Shown: positions 7,885-16,123 of the stretch, piece by piece | How positions within the stretch are numbered: the first letter of the stretch is position 1 | Layout of the letters: every line of letters starts with the position of its first letter | NCBI GenBank assembly: GCA_001969505.1 | Contig: LSSK01000907.1 | Coordinates: 1-16,123, forward strand | Direction: 5' to 3' | DNA from: Zancudomyces culisetae | Lineage: Eukaryota > Kickxellomycota > Harpellomycetes > Harpellales > Legeriomycetaceae | DNA length: 16,123 bases | The notes under the pieces: model-generated | What the model saw: only the letters and a program-made list of their open reading frames with translations | What the model was told of the DNA's origin: nothing | The model's database searches: none | Made by a program: the position numbers and the translations under genes

Positions 7885-9333
7885 ATGGCAGGAATTAGTA
7901 CAAGTACCAGACTTGCAAAACTCAACCAAAACGTTCATGTTTATTCTAGACAGAACTTTTACCTTTCAATTTTAAATACTGGATCTGCCCTGAAAAATAT
8001 CAACTTCAAATGTGGAATAAACAGTCTGCAATTTTCGCGATTTTACTTTACGATTCTCAAGGACAACGTTAAATTATCAAAATCCTCAAAAAAAGGTACA
8101 ACTTCTTCCAGAAATTTGCGATTTCTTCCAACAAATTACAGAAATATCCATACTACGTTCAAATCGAGGAATAACCAGCAGTCGGACCAAGGATTTGATC
8201 CACGAATTATGGAACATATCTTTGGTGATGGCAGTAATAAACCACCCAAAGTAAAGCTACTTTCACCTGTACTATGGACCGTTCTTTTTATTGGTGGAGT
8301 ATTCACTTTTTCGTCCTATATGATGATTAAAGAGCAACTAGAAAAGAAAAAACGTAGAGGGTACAAAGATATTCCTTGGTACTGGGGAGAAGACGATCGA
8401 GTTGGAGATATTAATGGGAACGGCAGTGGGACTATTTACAAAAGTTTGGGGCTAGAAGGAATATTTGGATGGTTCGGTGGTCAAAATAGCGATCCTCGAG
8501 ATAAGGAATACGAGACACTAATGAACCTGAAAAAGTTACTACCCAAGAACCATGTCGAACATGGCGAGAAACATAGAAGAGCATTGTTGAAAATAGCTAG
8601 CTTACCGGATTATATAGCACCAACCGAGGTGAAAAAGGCAATGATAATGGCGGCAGATAACTGGTACGGTTTAAGCAAAGCCAAAAAAATGACTTTTGGG
8701 ATTATTGGGATCAATTTGGCAGTATTTGGAATGTGGCAAATCCCAGCGCTTCAAAGATTCATGTACCGACACTTTTCCCATAACAGTTTATATCTAAGAA
8801 ACCACACACTGATTACCAGTGTATTTTCGCACAAGACATTCTTCCATTTGGGATTCAATATGCTTGCTCTACATTCCTTTGCACCTTCGCTAATTCATAC
8901 ACTAGGCGTTTACGAATTTCTGGCGTTTTATTTGTCTGCTGGTGTCTTTTCCTCACTAATCAGTCATCTTGCCTACGTACTAATTCCATTCCGCAGGGCA
9001 CTCATAGGAAGTTCAATCTCATTGGGTGCTAGTGGTGCTCTTTATTCTGTTATAGTAGCTGTTGCGCACTTTTACCCGAACACCAAGGTGAACATAATGT
9101 TTATTCCTTACCCTTTTGAAATAGGACCCACTATTAAGGCTGCAGTTTGTTTTGATGCAGTCATGGCCATTTTGAACAAGAGTATCTTTGACCACTTTGC
9201 GCATTTGGGTGGTGCCGGCTTTGGTTACTTGTACTTTGCTAATAACAATGAGCTTAGAAGTATGATGTGGAAATACCATGGCCAGCTAGCCTACAAAATA
9301 TTGGAAGTTACTCAGGGCCATAAAGATCGGTAA
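7885..9333 (+). CDS. PCP1: Mitochondrial inner-membrane rhomboid protease (Pcp1/PARL type)
   Basis: Intramembrane serine protease of the mitochondrial inner membrane. Yeast Pcp1 cleaves Ccp1 and Mgm1; human PARL acts on PINK1 and PGAM5. Single exon, 482 aa. The N-terminus is rich in Arg, Lys, Ser and Asn and nearly free of acidic residues, as expected of a mitochondrial presequence. The extra N-terminal helix typical of the PARL/Pcp1 group is at about 129-147. The rhomboid core follows: a helix at 270-286, the conserved H321-L-G-F-N325 motif, helices at about 345-368 and 380-394, the nucleophile in GAS383G, and the catalytic histidine in H440-L-G-G. The dyad S383/H440 is intact, so activity is expected. 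The 100 bases before the ATG contain no upstream ATG, and A stands at -3. The stop TAA is followed by three more in-frame TAA codons (9334-9342), so readthrough would add nothing. Natural substrates here are unknown. Confidence 0.95.
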   Translation: MAGISTSTRLAKLNQNVHVYSRQNFYLSILNTGSALKNINFKCGINSLQFSRFYFTILKDNVKLSKSSKKGTTSSRNLRFLPTNYRNIHTTFKSRNNQQSDQGFDPRIMEHIFGDGSNKPPKVKLLSPVLWTVLFIGGVFTFSSYMMIKEQLEKKKRRGYKDIPWYWGEDDRVGDINGNGSGTIYKSLGLEGIFGWFGGQNSDPRDKEYETLMNLKKLLPKNHVEHGEKHRRALLKIASLPDYIAPTEVKKAMIMAADNWYGLSKAKKMTFGIIGINLAVFGMWQIPALQRFMYRHFSHNSLYLRNHTLITSVFSHKTFFHLGFNMLALHSFAPSLIHTLGVYEFLAFYLSAGVFSSLISHLAYVLIPFRRALIGSSISLGASGALYSVIVAVAHFYPNTKVNIMFIPYPFEIGPTIKAAVCFDAVMAILNKSIFDHFAHLGGAGFGYLYFANNNELRSMMWKYHGQLAYKILEVTQGHKDR

Positions 9334-10107
9334 TAATAATAATATTAACAATAATCTAATTGGAACTTGGAATTTGGTTATTCTGACCCCAGTTTAAATA
9401 CTTTTACTTTCACTTTTTGGTTAGCTTTAGAGTTGGCGTTTAGTTTATAGACCTTTTTTTTTAGCGTCATTTTCACATTTCCCTCTTCTTCCACAAATAT
9501 CAATATATATTTGGGATCAATATAATAAAAATATTGCTTTATAGATGATCAGGTAAGGAGGGTCGGATCGTGGTATACGCTTTAAACAGTTTTTTAATGC
9601 CTTTCCACCTTGGCCATTTTCTGTTTGATTTAACCATTACACTATTGATGTAAAAATAAAAATGGAAAAAAAAAATTGGTTAAAGAAAATTTTTTTAATT
9701 TCACAGTTTTCCCCACCACCACCCACAAAAACAAAAAATAATCAGAATTGTAACTGGAATTCAAATCGAAATATTTAATATTTTTTTTCATAAAAAAAAG
9801 AGCTTTTAGGAACAGGCTGAATATAATAAAAAGATCCACTACTTTCAAGGCTCGTCACTACGAATAGACCGAAAAGGTAAGGCTTTATAAACATATATGC
9901 ATTGGAATTGGAATTAGAAATTATCGAGTTTCGATTTGTTCATTCGGTTACCTCCTTTTCGAAACTGATTTAACATCCCCTTCAATTTTCTAAAATATCT
10001 AAACGTATACGCATTTAATCTTGTAGTGGGGAAAGCTTGGCTGTACAGTAGAGGAAAACAAAGGAAACGGGTAAATATAACTGTGAGGATTCATACATCA
10101 TAATACA
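9334..10107. other. Intergenic spacer between rhomboid and Acl4-like genes
   Basis: It contains a TAA repeat directly after the rhomboid stop, AATAAA at 9524, several A and T homopolymers, and GGAATT repeats near 9903. A short minus-strand frame (9642-9848) is compositionally trivial and is not called. The 100 bases before 10108 contain no ATG. Nothing else recognised. Confidence 0.55.
9524..9529 (+). terminator. AATAAA polyadenylation-signal candidate for the rhomboid gene
   Basis: AATAAA lies about 190 bases after the rhomboid stop, following a T-rich stretch. Position-based call. Confidence 0.35.
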
Positions 10108-11249
10108 ATGGGTGTAAAAAAGAAAAGTAAGAAGATTGACATCAAGAGTTTGGTGAGGAAAATAAAGGAATTGCTAGAGGTAGAAGATTACGAAGTGGCG
10201 GAAAAGTTTTGTGCAAAAGGGCTGAGTTTAGAACCCTCTAATACAGAAGTATTGGAATTGGCGGCTATTGTAAAATTTGAATTGGGAGAACCAGAACCAG
10301 CAACACAGGTAAAAGATGGTTATTTTAAAGTATTTTTCCACAACGTTTGTAGGTTGGGAATATCTGTACTTCTAGAAATACTATATTACAACAACAATGT
10401 TTTGCAAGAATAGTTTTAACAATTGAATTCTATAAAAAAAACTTGATTAAATAGTACTTGCTAAAGTGTGTTAGTTTGGAGCCCGAAAGTGGATACGAGA
10501 AATACATGTATTTAGGACAAATGACAACCGAAAAAACATCGATCCAGTACTACTTGAAGGGAATAGAAATAATCAAAAACCAAATCCAACAGACCAAAGT
10601 AACAGAAAACTCAGAGGAGGGACAAAATCTCAAGCGGAAAGCAGCCGATGCGTATGTATCAATGACAGAGATTTACCTGTCCGATTTGTGTTTTGAACCA
10701 GATGCAGAGGCAAAGTGTGAAGAGTACTTGAAGTTGGCAGCAGAAGTTGACCCAAATTGCCCAGTAGTGTACCAGACCCTAGCATCTGTGCGAATGAGTC
10801 AGAACAATTTGGAAGATGCTGTGTTGAACCTCAAAAAATCAGTAGAGATGTGGCAGGCAAACCCACAGCTAACACCGTCGTACGAAAATAGAATCAGTCT
10901 GGCTAGACTCATGATCGAAGCCCAGTTATATGACGACTGTTTGACTTTGCTGGAAACTTTACAACGTGAAGACGACCAATATGTAGATTTGTGGTATTTG
11001 TATGGCTGGATTTATTATTTGGTAGGTTCAGAGTCTCCAGATAAACTTGAATATTTTGCGAGCGCTGCAGAATGCTTAGAGCAAGCTCTCAAAGTAATCA
11101 AACTCGGCCAGTACTGTGACCACGACCTCGCCTCTCACTGCACACAACTACTCGAAGAAATATACTCCCTGTATCCAAAGGATCAACTTCGTAAGGAAAT
11201 CGATGATGCCCTGCCACCATCTGAAGAATCCGATATGGAGCTCAACTAA
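10108..11249 (+). CDS. ACL4: Acl4-like TPR chaperone of ribosomal protein L4, two exons
   Basis: Acl4 is the dedicated chaperone that captures nascent Rpl4 and escorts it to the nuclear pre-60S particle. Exons 10108-10308 and 10455-11249, with a 146-base GT-AG intron in phase 0, give 331 aa (yeast Acl4 387). The N-terminus is short and basic (MGVKKKSKK). TPR-like helical pairs fill most of the rest: about 20-65, the segment after residue 68 with SLEPESGYEKY, and the family's most typical block, YLSDLCFEP-A (141-151) with LA-EVDP and LASVRMSQNN after it. RISLARLMIEA and DLWYLYGW follow, and the tail is acidic. Retaining the intron would end the product at codon 101 (TAG 10411-10413). The last ~200 bases turn pyrimidine-rich. 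The stop TAA (11247-11249) overlaps the stop of the convergent EngB gene. A generic TPR protein is the alternative, but the central block favours Acl4. Confidence 0.88.
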
Positions 11250-12208
11250 TCTTCTTTTGCGTTTACTATTTCCATTATCTGGTGCCTGATTTCTCCTAAC
11301 CCTAGATCTATTTCGCTACTTGCAACAATCGTATCTACTATGCTCGACGAGTATCTTTTTTGTTTTATTATTTTCATGATTTCGAGTTTCCTCTTTTTTA
11401 CCATGCTATAGTCGATCTTATCTGCCTTTGTCAATATTAGAGTTATTTTCATATCCTTGTTGATCTGCTTCATCAGTTCTAAAAATTCTATATCACTGTT
11501 TTTAAGTTCCCCGACTTTTATATCCAAGAGTAAATATACCATTTTCAGCTGTTTCCGATTTTCCAAATAATCGATTATATACTCGCCCCACTCCTCCCGA
11601 CTTTTATATCCATACCCCGGCATATCCACCAATTTAAATTTACTTTCGAGCGCAAAAAAGTTTATCAACCTAGTTCTCCCGGGCTTAGAGCTTGTTTTGA
11701 CCAAATTCTTTTCAAAAACCAGTTTGTTTATTAGCGAACTTTTCCCAACATTACTTCTTCCAATAAAACAGACCTCTGGTGCCCTTTCTAGAGTCAATGC
11801 AGTACTGCCACCTCCTGTCAAACTCTTGGCCCCCCTCACCATCTGTTCAAACGATGGTATTCCCGGACTGCTCGTTATAAATTTTGCTCTGTTTTTTTCG
11901 AAATACTGCTGTGCTTTTAGGTACCGATCCAATACTTCCTTGTCATCATTATACCTTTCTTTTAACCGACTTTCCTCTGTTAAATCTAGGATTTCGCGCT
12001 TTTGTTTGCGTGACATTTTCCCCTTGTATCCTCCAGGCTTGCTGTTTTTTTGTTCTCCATCTTTGCAATCCACTTGATTCGTGTTGTGCTCGGTGCTGGT
12101 AGATGTGTAAAACCTATTTCCTTGTGAGAGTTGAGTAAAACCCAGATCACAACGCTTTACCTGTACAAGGGGTTGATAGAATCTTTTTGCTGCGGTTCTG
12201 AGAGCCAT
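11246..12208 (-). CDS. MRX8: Mitochondrial EngB/YihA-family GTPase (GTPBP8/Mrx8-like)
   Basis: TrmE-Era-EngA-EngB superfamily GTPase. Bacterial EngB acts in large-subunit ribosome assembly, and the eukaryotic form (human GTPBP8, yeast Mrx8) is mitochondrial. Single exon, 320 aa, longer than bacterial EngB (about 200) because of a ~140-residue N-terminal extension. All motifs are intact: G1 GRSNVGKSS (150-158), G2 KPGRTR (175-180), G3 DMPGYGY (195-201), G4 TKADK (260-264) and G5 ASSEID (296-301). The first residues (MALRTAAKRFYQP...) carry Arg and Lys with no early acidic residue, as expected of a mitochondrial presequence. The open frame continues nine codons further but without ATG, so ATG 12206-12208 (G at -3) is chosen. 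Lys/Arg-rich residues at about 61-72 may contact RNA. It is convergent with the Acl4-like gene, overlapping by four bases at the stops, and divergent from the zeta transferase gene. The symbol rests on family membership. Confidence 0.93.
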   Translation of the reverse strand: MALRTAAKRFYQPLVQVKRCDLGFTQLSQGNRFYTSTSTEHNTNQVDCKDGEQKNSKPGGYKGKMSRKQKREILDLTEESRLKERYNDDKEVLDRYLKAQQYFEKNRAKFITSSPGIPSFEQMVRGAKSLTGGGSTALTLERAPEVCFIGRSNVGKSSLINKLVFEKNLVKTSSKPGRTRLINFFALESKFKLVDMPGYGYKSREEWGEYIIDYLENRKQLKMVYLLLDIKVGELKNSDIEFLELMKQINKDMKITLILTKADKIDYSMVKKRKLEIMKIIKQKRYSSSIVDTIVASSEIDLGLGEIRHQIMEIVNAKED

Positions 12209-12787
12209 TTCGAATGTCTCTACCTTTTTCAACAAATCCGTTGTTTGATTTCTGAATTAAATCAGCCTCTTTTTTTTCGCACTAAAGCTTCGTGAAAATA
12301 TTTATCTTTTTCTATTTAAAAAAAATTGATTAATTTCTTGCTGGCTTTTCTGGATCAATGACTAATTGAATGTCATTTAAACCCTTTCAGCCTGAGATCT
12401 GACCTCATTTGAGCACTTTTAAATCAAGCGTGCTGCCTTTTGTCTGGCTACCACACATCAATATACCTCAACAGCTACTGGAACGCATTGAGCAACTGTA
12501 CCCCGTTGGTATAAAGATTGTTCATCTTATTTGCTCCCAAAACCAACACACTTCTCGACCAAACACATTTTACCAACCGCATTTCATCTCCGCTCATTTA
12601 CGTGTCATGTATAGCTATTTTTTCAAAAATATTAGCATGTGATTAATGCTGACTAATGTTTATTACCACTGCGTTCCAACTTCTATTTAAACACTAACAA
12701 AAAGCGTTCCGTCTTTTTTTCAGTTCTTAAAATACACAAAGTTTCGCTGTTTTAAAATAAAGACAACAAAAAGAAGAGAAAAAAGTC
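12209..12787. other. Divergent promoter region between EngB-type and zeta-GST genes
   Basis: This 579-base region must hold the promoters of both divergently transcribed genes. The EngB side (12209-12370) is A/T-rich and free of minus-strand ATGs. A more GC-rich patch (12403-12642) contains a plus-strand frame of about 80 codons without an ATG start. Just upstream of the transferase, a start-stop ATGTGA occurs near 12634. No clear TATA box was identified on either side. Confidence 0.55.
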
Positions 12788-13994
12788 ATGGCAAACGGGA
12801 AGGTAGTCTTGTATACATACTTTAGGTCGACTGCGTCGACTTGGGTGAGAATTGCTCTTAATTATAAGGGTATTGAATACACGCCCGAATTTATCAACCT
12901 TCAGAAAGGCGAACAGGTGAGCTTTGCTCTTTTAATACACAATATCCGTTCTTTCTTATCCTAAAAATATATTTGATAAAAAATAGAACTCCGAAAAATA
13001 TGGTGAGATTTCGAGCACCCATTATGTCCCTTGTTTGGATATTGACGGAGTCAAGCTTATTGAGTCTATGTCAATAATCCACTATTTGGAAGAAACTAGA
13101 CCAGAAAGGCCTTTATTACCCTCAGACCCTATCCAAAGAGCTCAAGTAAGTGTTTCCCTCTTCATATCATTTTATCGCCTCGCCTCCCCTTTTTTTTTAT
13201 ACATGAAATAGATAATAATAGCTGAATTGAAGAAAATATTATACACATAAATATAAACACACTAAAACACTAGGCAAGGACCATTGCTTCAATGATTGCA
13301 TCAGGAATTCAACCTCTCCATAATTCTTCTGTGCTTGCGGGTTTTCCCGAAGAGGAACGCACACCTCGAGCTGCAAACGCAATTATTAAAGGATTCAAAG
13401 GTAACATAGTTTATTTTTGTGAACAGGACCCAATTTGTTATTATCACTATTACTATTCTGTTTAGATCCCTTTGATTGAAGACACAAAGTATCTCTATTA
13501 AATATCTCAGCATTTTTATTTAATTGCTCTCTTTACTCTCTCTCCCCCTCCCCCCTTTCCCTTTACTACACCCATCTTTAACTGCAATCTGATACTATAA
13601 TTTATAGCCATCGAAAAGTTCTTGAAAAATTCATCTGGCAAATACTGTGTTGGAGATCACATTACATTGGCCGATGTGTATCTTTTTGGTTCTTGCCTTA
13701 CAAGTTTAAGGTACTTTTTCCTACCTTGACTATTTCTACACTTCTACCAACTTTTACACACATTTATAAACACACGAGTGAAAATCTTGCGTGCAATACT
13801 AGCAATTTGATTCAAGAGTCGTGTATGCTTACCTCTTAAATACTAAAACACATAGATATAATGTCAACTTGAATGAATTTGGTCTTATTTACAAAGTATT
13901 TCAAAACTTGGAAAAGATCGAGTCCTTCCAGCAAGGAGCGTGGTATAATCAGCCAGATTGCCCAGAAAATCTAAAACCAGGAAATACCAATTAA
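12788..13994 (+). CDS. GSTZ1: Zeta-class glutathione transferase / maleylacetoacetate isomerase, five exons
   Basis: Catalyses glutathione-dependent isomerisation of maleylacetoacetate to fumarylacetoacetate, the penultimate step of Phe/Tyr catabolism. Exons 12788-12916, 12987-13145, 13274-13400, 13608-13710 and 13856-13994, with GT-AG introns of 70, 128, 207 and 145 bases, join to 218 aa (human GSTZ1 is 216). The thioredoxin-fold half begins LYTYFRS and has the cis-Pro VP at 57-58 and the ES..IIHYLEETRP glutathione-site segment (69-81). The helical half has the zeta-typical GIQPLHN and YCVGDHITLADV (151-162). R173 corresponds by alignment to a conserved active-site Arg. The family SSC motif is S14-T15-A16 here: the Ser is kept, the Cys is lost, and the codons lie on a GTCGAC dyad. 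The transcript would be divergent from the EngB gene. Homology runs full length with no frameshift. The family call is firm; isomerase efficiency is uncertain. Confidence 0.93.
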
Positions 13995-14030
13995 TTTGTT
14001 TTTTTACCTTTTTTTTCTCTTTTTACAAAA

Positions 14031-14040
14031 AATAAATAAA
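14031..14040 (+). terminator. Overlapping AATAAA signals after the zeta-GST gene
   Basis: AATAAATAAA at 14031-14040 contains two overlapping AATAAA hexamers about 40 bases after the stop codon and just after a T-rich tract, a good position for 3' end formation. Confidence 0.5.
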
Positions 14041-14564
14041 TATATATTGGCGTTAAGCAGATCGATAAAAAACTCGGAACCCATACTACTGATCATCTTG
14101 TAGGTCATGAGTAATAAAAAAAACCAATACTGTTCACGCATTGTCACATTTGAATTTGTGTGTAACCCTTGTGAAGTTTTTCATCTCACAGTGGTCCGAA
14201 TTTCCATTCAATACATTCAATGCAATAGTAGTCACATAATAAAACATACTGAATTTTCAGGCAGTATTCCAGATCCACTGGTTTTTTTGGTACGCCAATA
14301 CACATGTTTTGCTTGGCAAATTTCTATGTTTTCTTCTCTCCCTAACTACCCAACACAGTGTTGGGATTCTAACAATAAGATAAGTGATATGGATAAATGA
14401 TCTGATATTTTTCTTTTAGACTGGCTGCGTATTATTTCGTATTATTGTAGCTATTTCATTTTTGCTTAACTATCCAATCGCAAGTACTAAATGGGTGAAA
14501 GGGCCTGAGTTTCCCACAAACAATTGTGTTTAAGAAATTATCTGGTTATAATTTTGTGAGAATG

Positions 14565-14572
14565 TATAAAAG
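14565..14572 (+). promoter_or_regulatory. TATA-like box without an assigned gene
   Basis: TATAAAAG followed by a purine-rich stretch. No gene with an ATG-initiated product of useful length follows within 400 bases, so this may drive a non-coding transcript or be chance. Confidence 0.25.
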
Positions 14573-16123
14573 CAAAGAGAGGCGTGTGTAAAAGTTGATA
14601 AATTGTTAGAATAACACAATAGTAATACCAAAGAATTATTATTAGAAAAGATTTTCAATAGTGTAATGTATCCGCCAAGAAATATATAAAAATCTAACAT
14701 CACCTAATACAATTACAATAATTGTATTATTTACAGTTATTCTTGTGCCTATACCACCTCAAACCAAACACCCACTAAATATCTACAACCTACAACACTT
14801 CACCAGGATTTGTGTGTCAATATACAGTACTTGTCTCTTGTAACAGCTGTACCATGCCACAATTCATATATATGTGCAAATATCACAAAAACAGGTTTTT
14901 CCACAGATTTATCTAACACACCACATGATTCCCCGATTCCCCGATTTCCTGATTTTTATTTTCTTTGTAACTTTATTGATAAGCTTACTCTTACTCCTCA
15001 TGATCATCTCTTTCACATTTTTATTGTTTATTGCTCTAGAGTACTCATTAAAAAAAAAACACCGAATATGTCAAAACAGGCTTAATTGCCAATTAAAAGT
15101 CTTATTGATATTATGAAGGAATATGTTTTTTTTAAAGGGGTGGATAGAAATTTACCGCAAACAGTCTGCACTCCATTTAATAAAATTATCCAAACTTAAC
15201 CTCCCCTCTCCTCTTTCCAGAGCCCAACAGGAAACTCTGTGCGGATGCTTTTTATTTTAATCCTTGCAAAATAATGCCACTTTGTTTATGATCATCTCTG
15301 AGTTCTGCTCTGCAAAAAGAATAAAGGTAAAAACTCGGTGATTATATTTGATGTGTTTGAGCCAAGTACGGGGTTTATTTTTAAATGATTAATAGAATAG
15401 TCGAATTTGGATTAAACTCATGGAAATAAAACAAAAATGGTTAAATGTTCTTGGAAATTGGACTCTATTTTAAATTTATGTAATAAAGCATTGGCGTGAA
15501 TATTATCCAACAAGCAGTTATAACATGCATTGAAATAAATAGAATGAGTTTAGTTTTTTTTTCAATTTAGGAGGTGAAAGGAAGCCTTTGCATGACAGTT
15601 TGAAAATGGATTGGTTAGAAAACCATTCAAAATGCTCAAACCTCTATAATTAGTCCTTTTGGTTAGTCTAGGAAAATTTCCACAAAATAAAAGGAATGTT
15701 ACAAAGTCGTAAAGAAAAACATAGTATCATTCAACTTTATCAAAGTATGCGTTAAAAAGTTCTTATTTCCCGCTTTGCGCTCCTATAGCCATTTGAAACT
15801 ATGCGTATTTTCTTATCTCAACTCCATCAACCATTCAAAATCTGCTATAAATTATAATTTTCATACGATTTACTATAATGTTCGCCAAGAACTGGTTACA
15901 ATGAGGTCTGAGAAACCCGCAGTAAAATAAAACAAATAATTACATAAAAAAGTAAACGAGAAAACAAGAAAACAAGAGCTAAAAAAATAGCAGACCAATT
16001 ACTTAGCTTACTGATGGTTTTTATTCTTGGAAAACGAATGAGTTTTAGAATATATCCTTTCTTGGAAATAACACTTTTTTGTGATGGACTACTATAGTTT
16101 AAATACCACCAATTTCTGGGAAA

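Larger units (their letters stand above)
13995..16123. other. AT-rich spacer without a supportable gene
   Basis: It opens with the 3' flank of the zeta transferase. A 97-codon plus frame (14107-14400, true ATG) resembles no known protein. TATAAAAG at 14565-14572 is the best core-promoter motif in the stretch. Downstream, a plus frame without ATG stays open from about 14709 to 15085, and the first ATG after the TATA box (14666) gives only seven codons. An untranslated RNA or a broken gene cannot be excluded. From 15120 to the end I see nothing beyond A/T-rich simple sequence. Confidence 0.5.

Noticed and set aside
11246-12208. Bacterial origin of the EngB gene by recent transfer or contamination
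   Set aside because: It has a mitochondrial-type N-terminal extension and sits stop-to-stop with an intron-containing fungal-type gene. This is the ordinary organelle-derived nuclear gene.
12209-12235. Nine-codon upstream extension of the EngB-type gene
   Set aside because: It would start at TTG. The ATG at 12206-12208 has a purine at -3 and gives a cleaner mitochondrial presequence.
14107-14400. 97-codon plus-strand ORF after the zeta-GST gene
   Set aside because: It has a true ATG, but composition and content look random, no domain is recognisable, and it begins about 70 bases after the presumed polyA signal. Unsupported rather than disproved.
1-16123. tRNA, rRNA, snRNA genes and transposons
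   Set aside because: I looked for TTCRA-type B-box motifs with matching stems, U6-like starts, reverse transcriptase or transposase motifs and long terminal repeats, and saw none. A covariance-model search would be the decisive test.

Overview
The window is eukaryotic nuclear DNA. It is AT-rich, most genes carry GT-AG introns of about 70-210 bases, polyA-type AATAAA motifs follow several genes, and three of the six proteins are or may be mitochondrial. The gene set points to a fungus: an Acl4-type ribosomal-protein chaperone, a Pcp1-type mitochondrial rhomboid, a GTPBP1/2-type GTPase, a zeta glutathione transferase, an AGFG-type ArfGAP and a mitochondrial EngB GTPase. The intron density and the GTPBP1/2 protein, which Saccharomyces cerevisiae lacks, suggest an early-diverging fungus. 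That is inference; no marker in the window fixes the lineage.

Layout. 1-2331: no convincing gene; it begins with a 30-base C run and an AC repeat. 2332-3646 (+): five-exon ArfGAP gene whose zinc finger only appears after splicing. 3647-5109: spacer with a 9-bp minisatellite, then a TATA-like box and a leader with three very short upstream ORFs. 5110-7443 (+): divergent GTPBP1/2-like translational GTPase, 777 aa. 7885-9333 (+): mitochondrial rhomboid protease, 482 aa. 10108-11249 (+): two-exon Acl4-like TPR protein, 331 aa. 11246-12208 (-): mitochondrial EngB-family GTPase, 320 aa, whose stop codon overlaps that of the Acl4 gene. 12209-12787: divergent promoter region. 12788-13994 (+): five-exon zeta glutathione transferase / maleylacetoacetate isomerase, 218 aa. 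13995-16123: no convincing gene.

The genes do not form one pathway. Three concern translation or ribosome biology: the GTPBP1/2-like GTPase, the RPL4 chaperone and the mitochondrial ribosome-assembly GTPase. The others serve membrane traffic, inner-membrane proteolysis and tyrosine catabolism. I found no dedicated multi-gene system, mobile element, tRNA or CRISPR array.

The observations most worth following are: a branch-point-like motif only 3-9 nt from the 3' splice site in all nine introns; two start-stop (ATGTAG) upstream ORFs in front of the GTPBP1/2-like gene; a glutamate replacing the G4 aspartate in that GTPase; an altered catalytic SSC motif in the zeta transferase lying exactly on a GTCGAC dyad; and the stop-on-stop overlap of the Acl4 and EngB genes.
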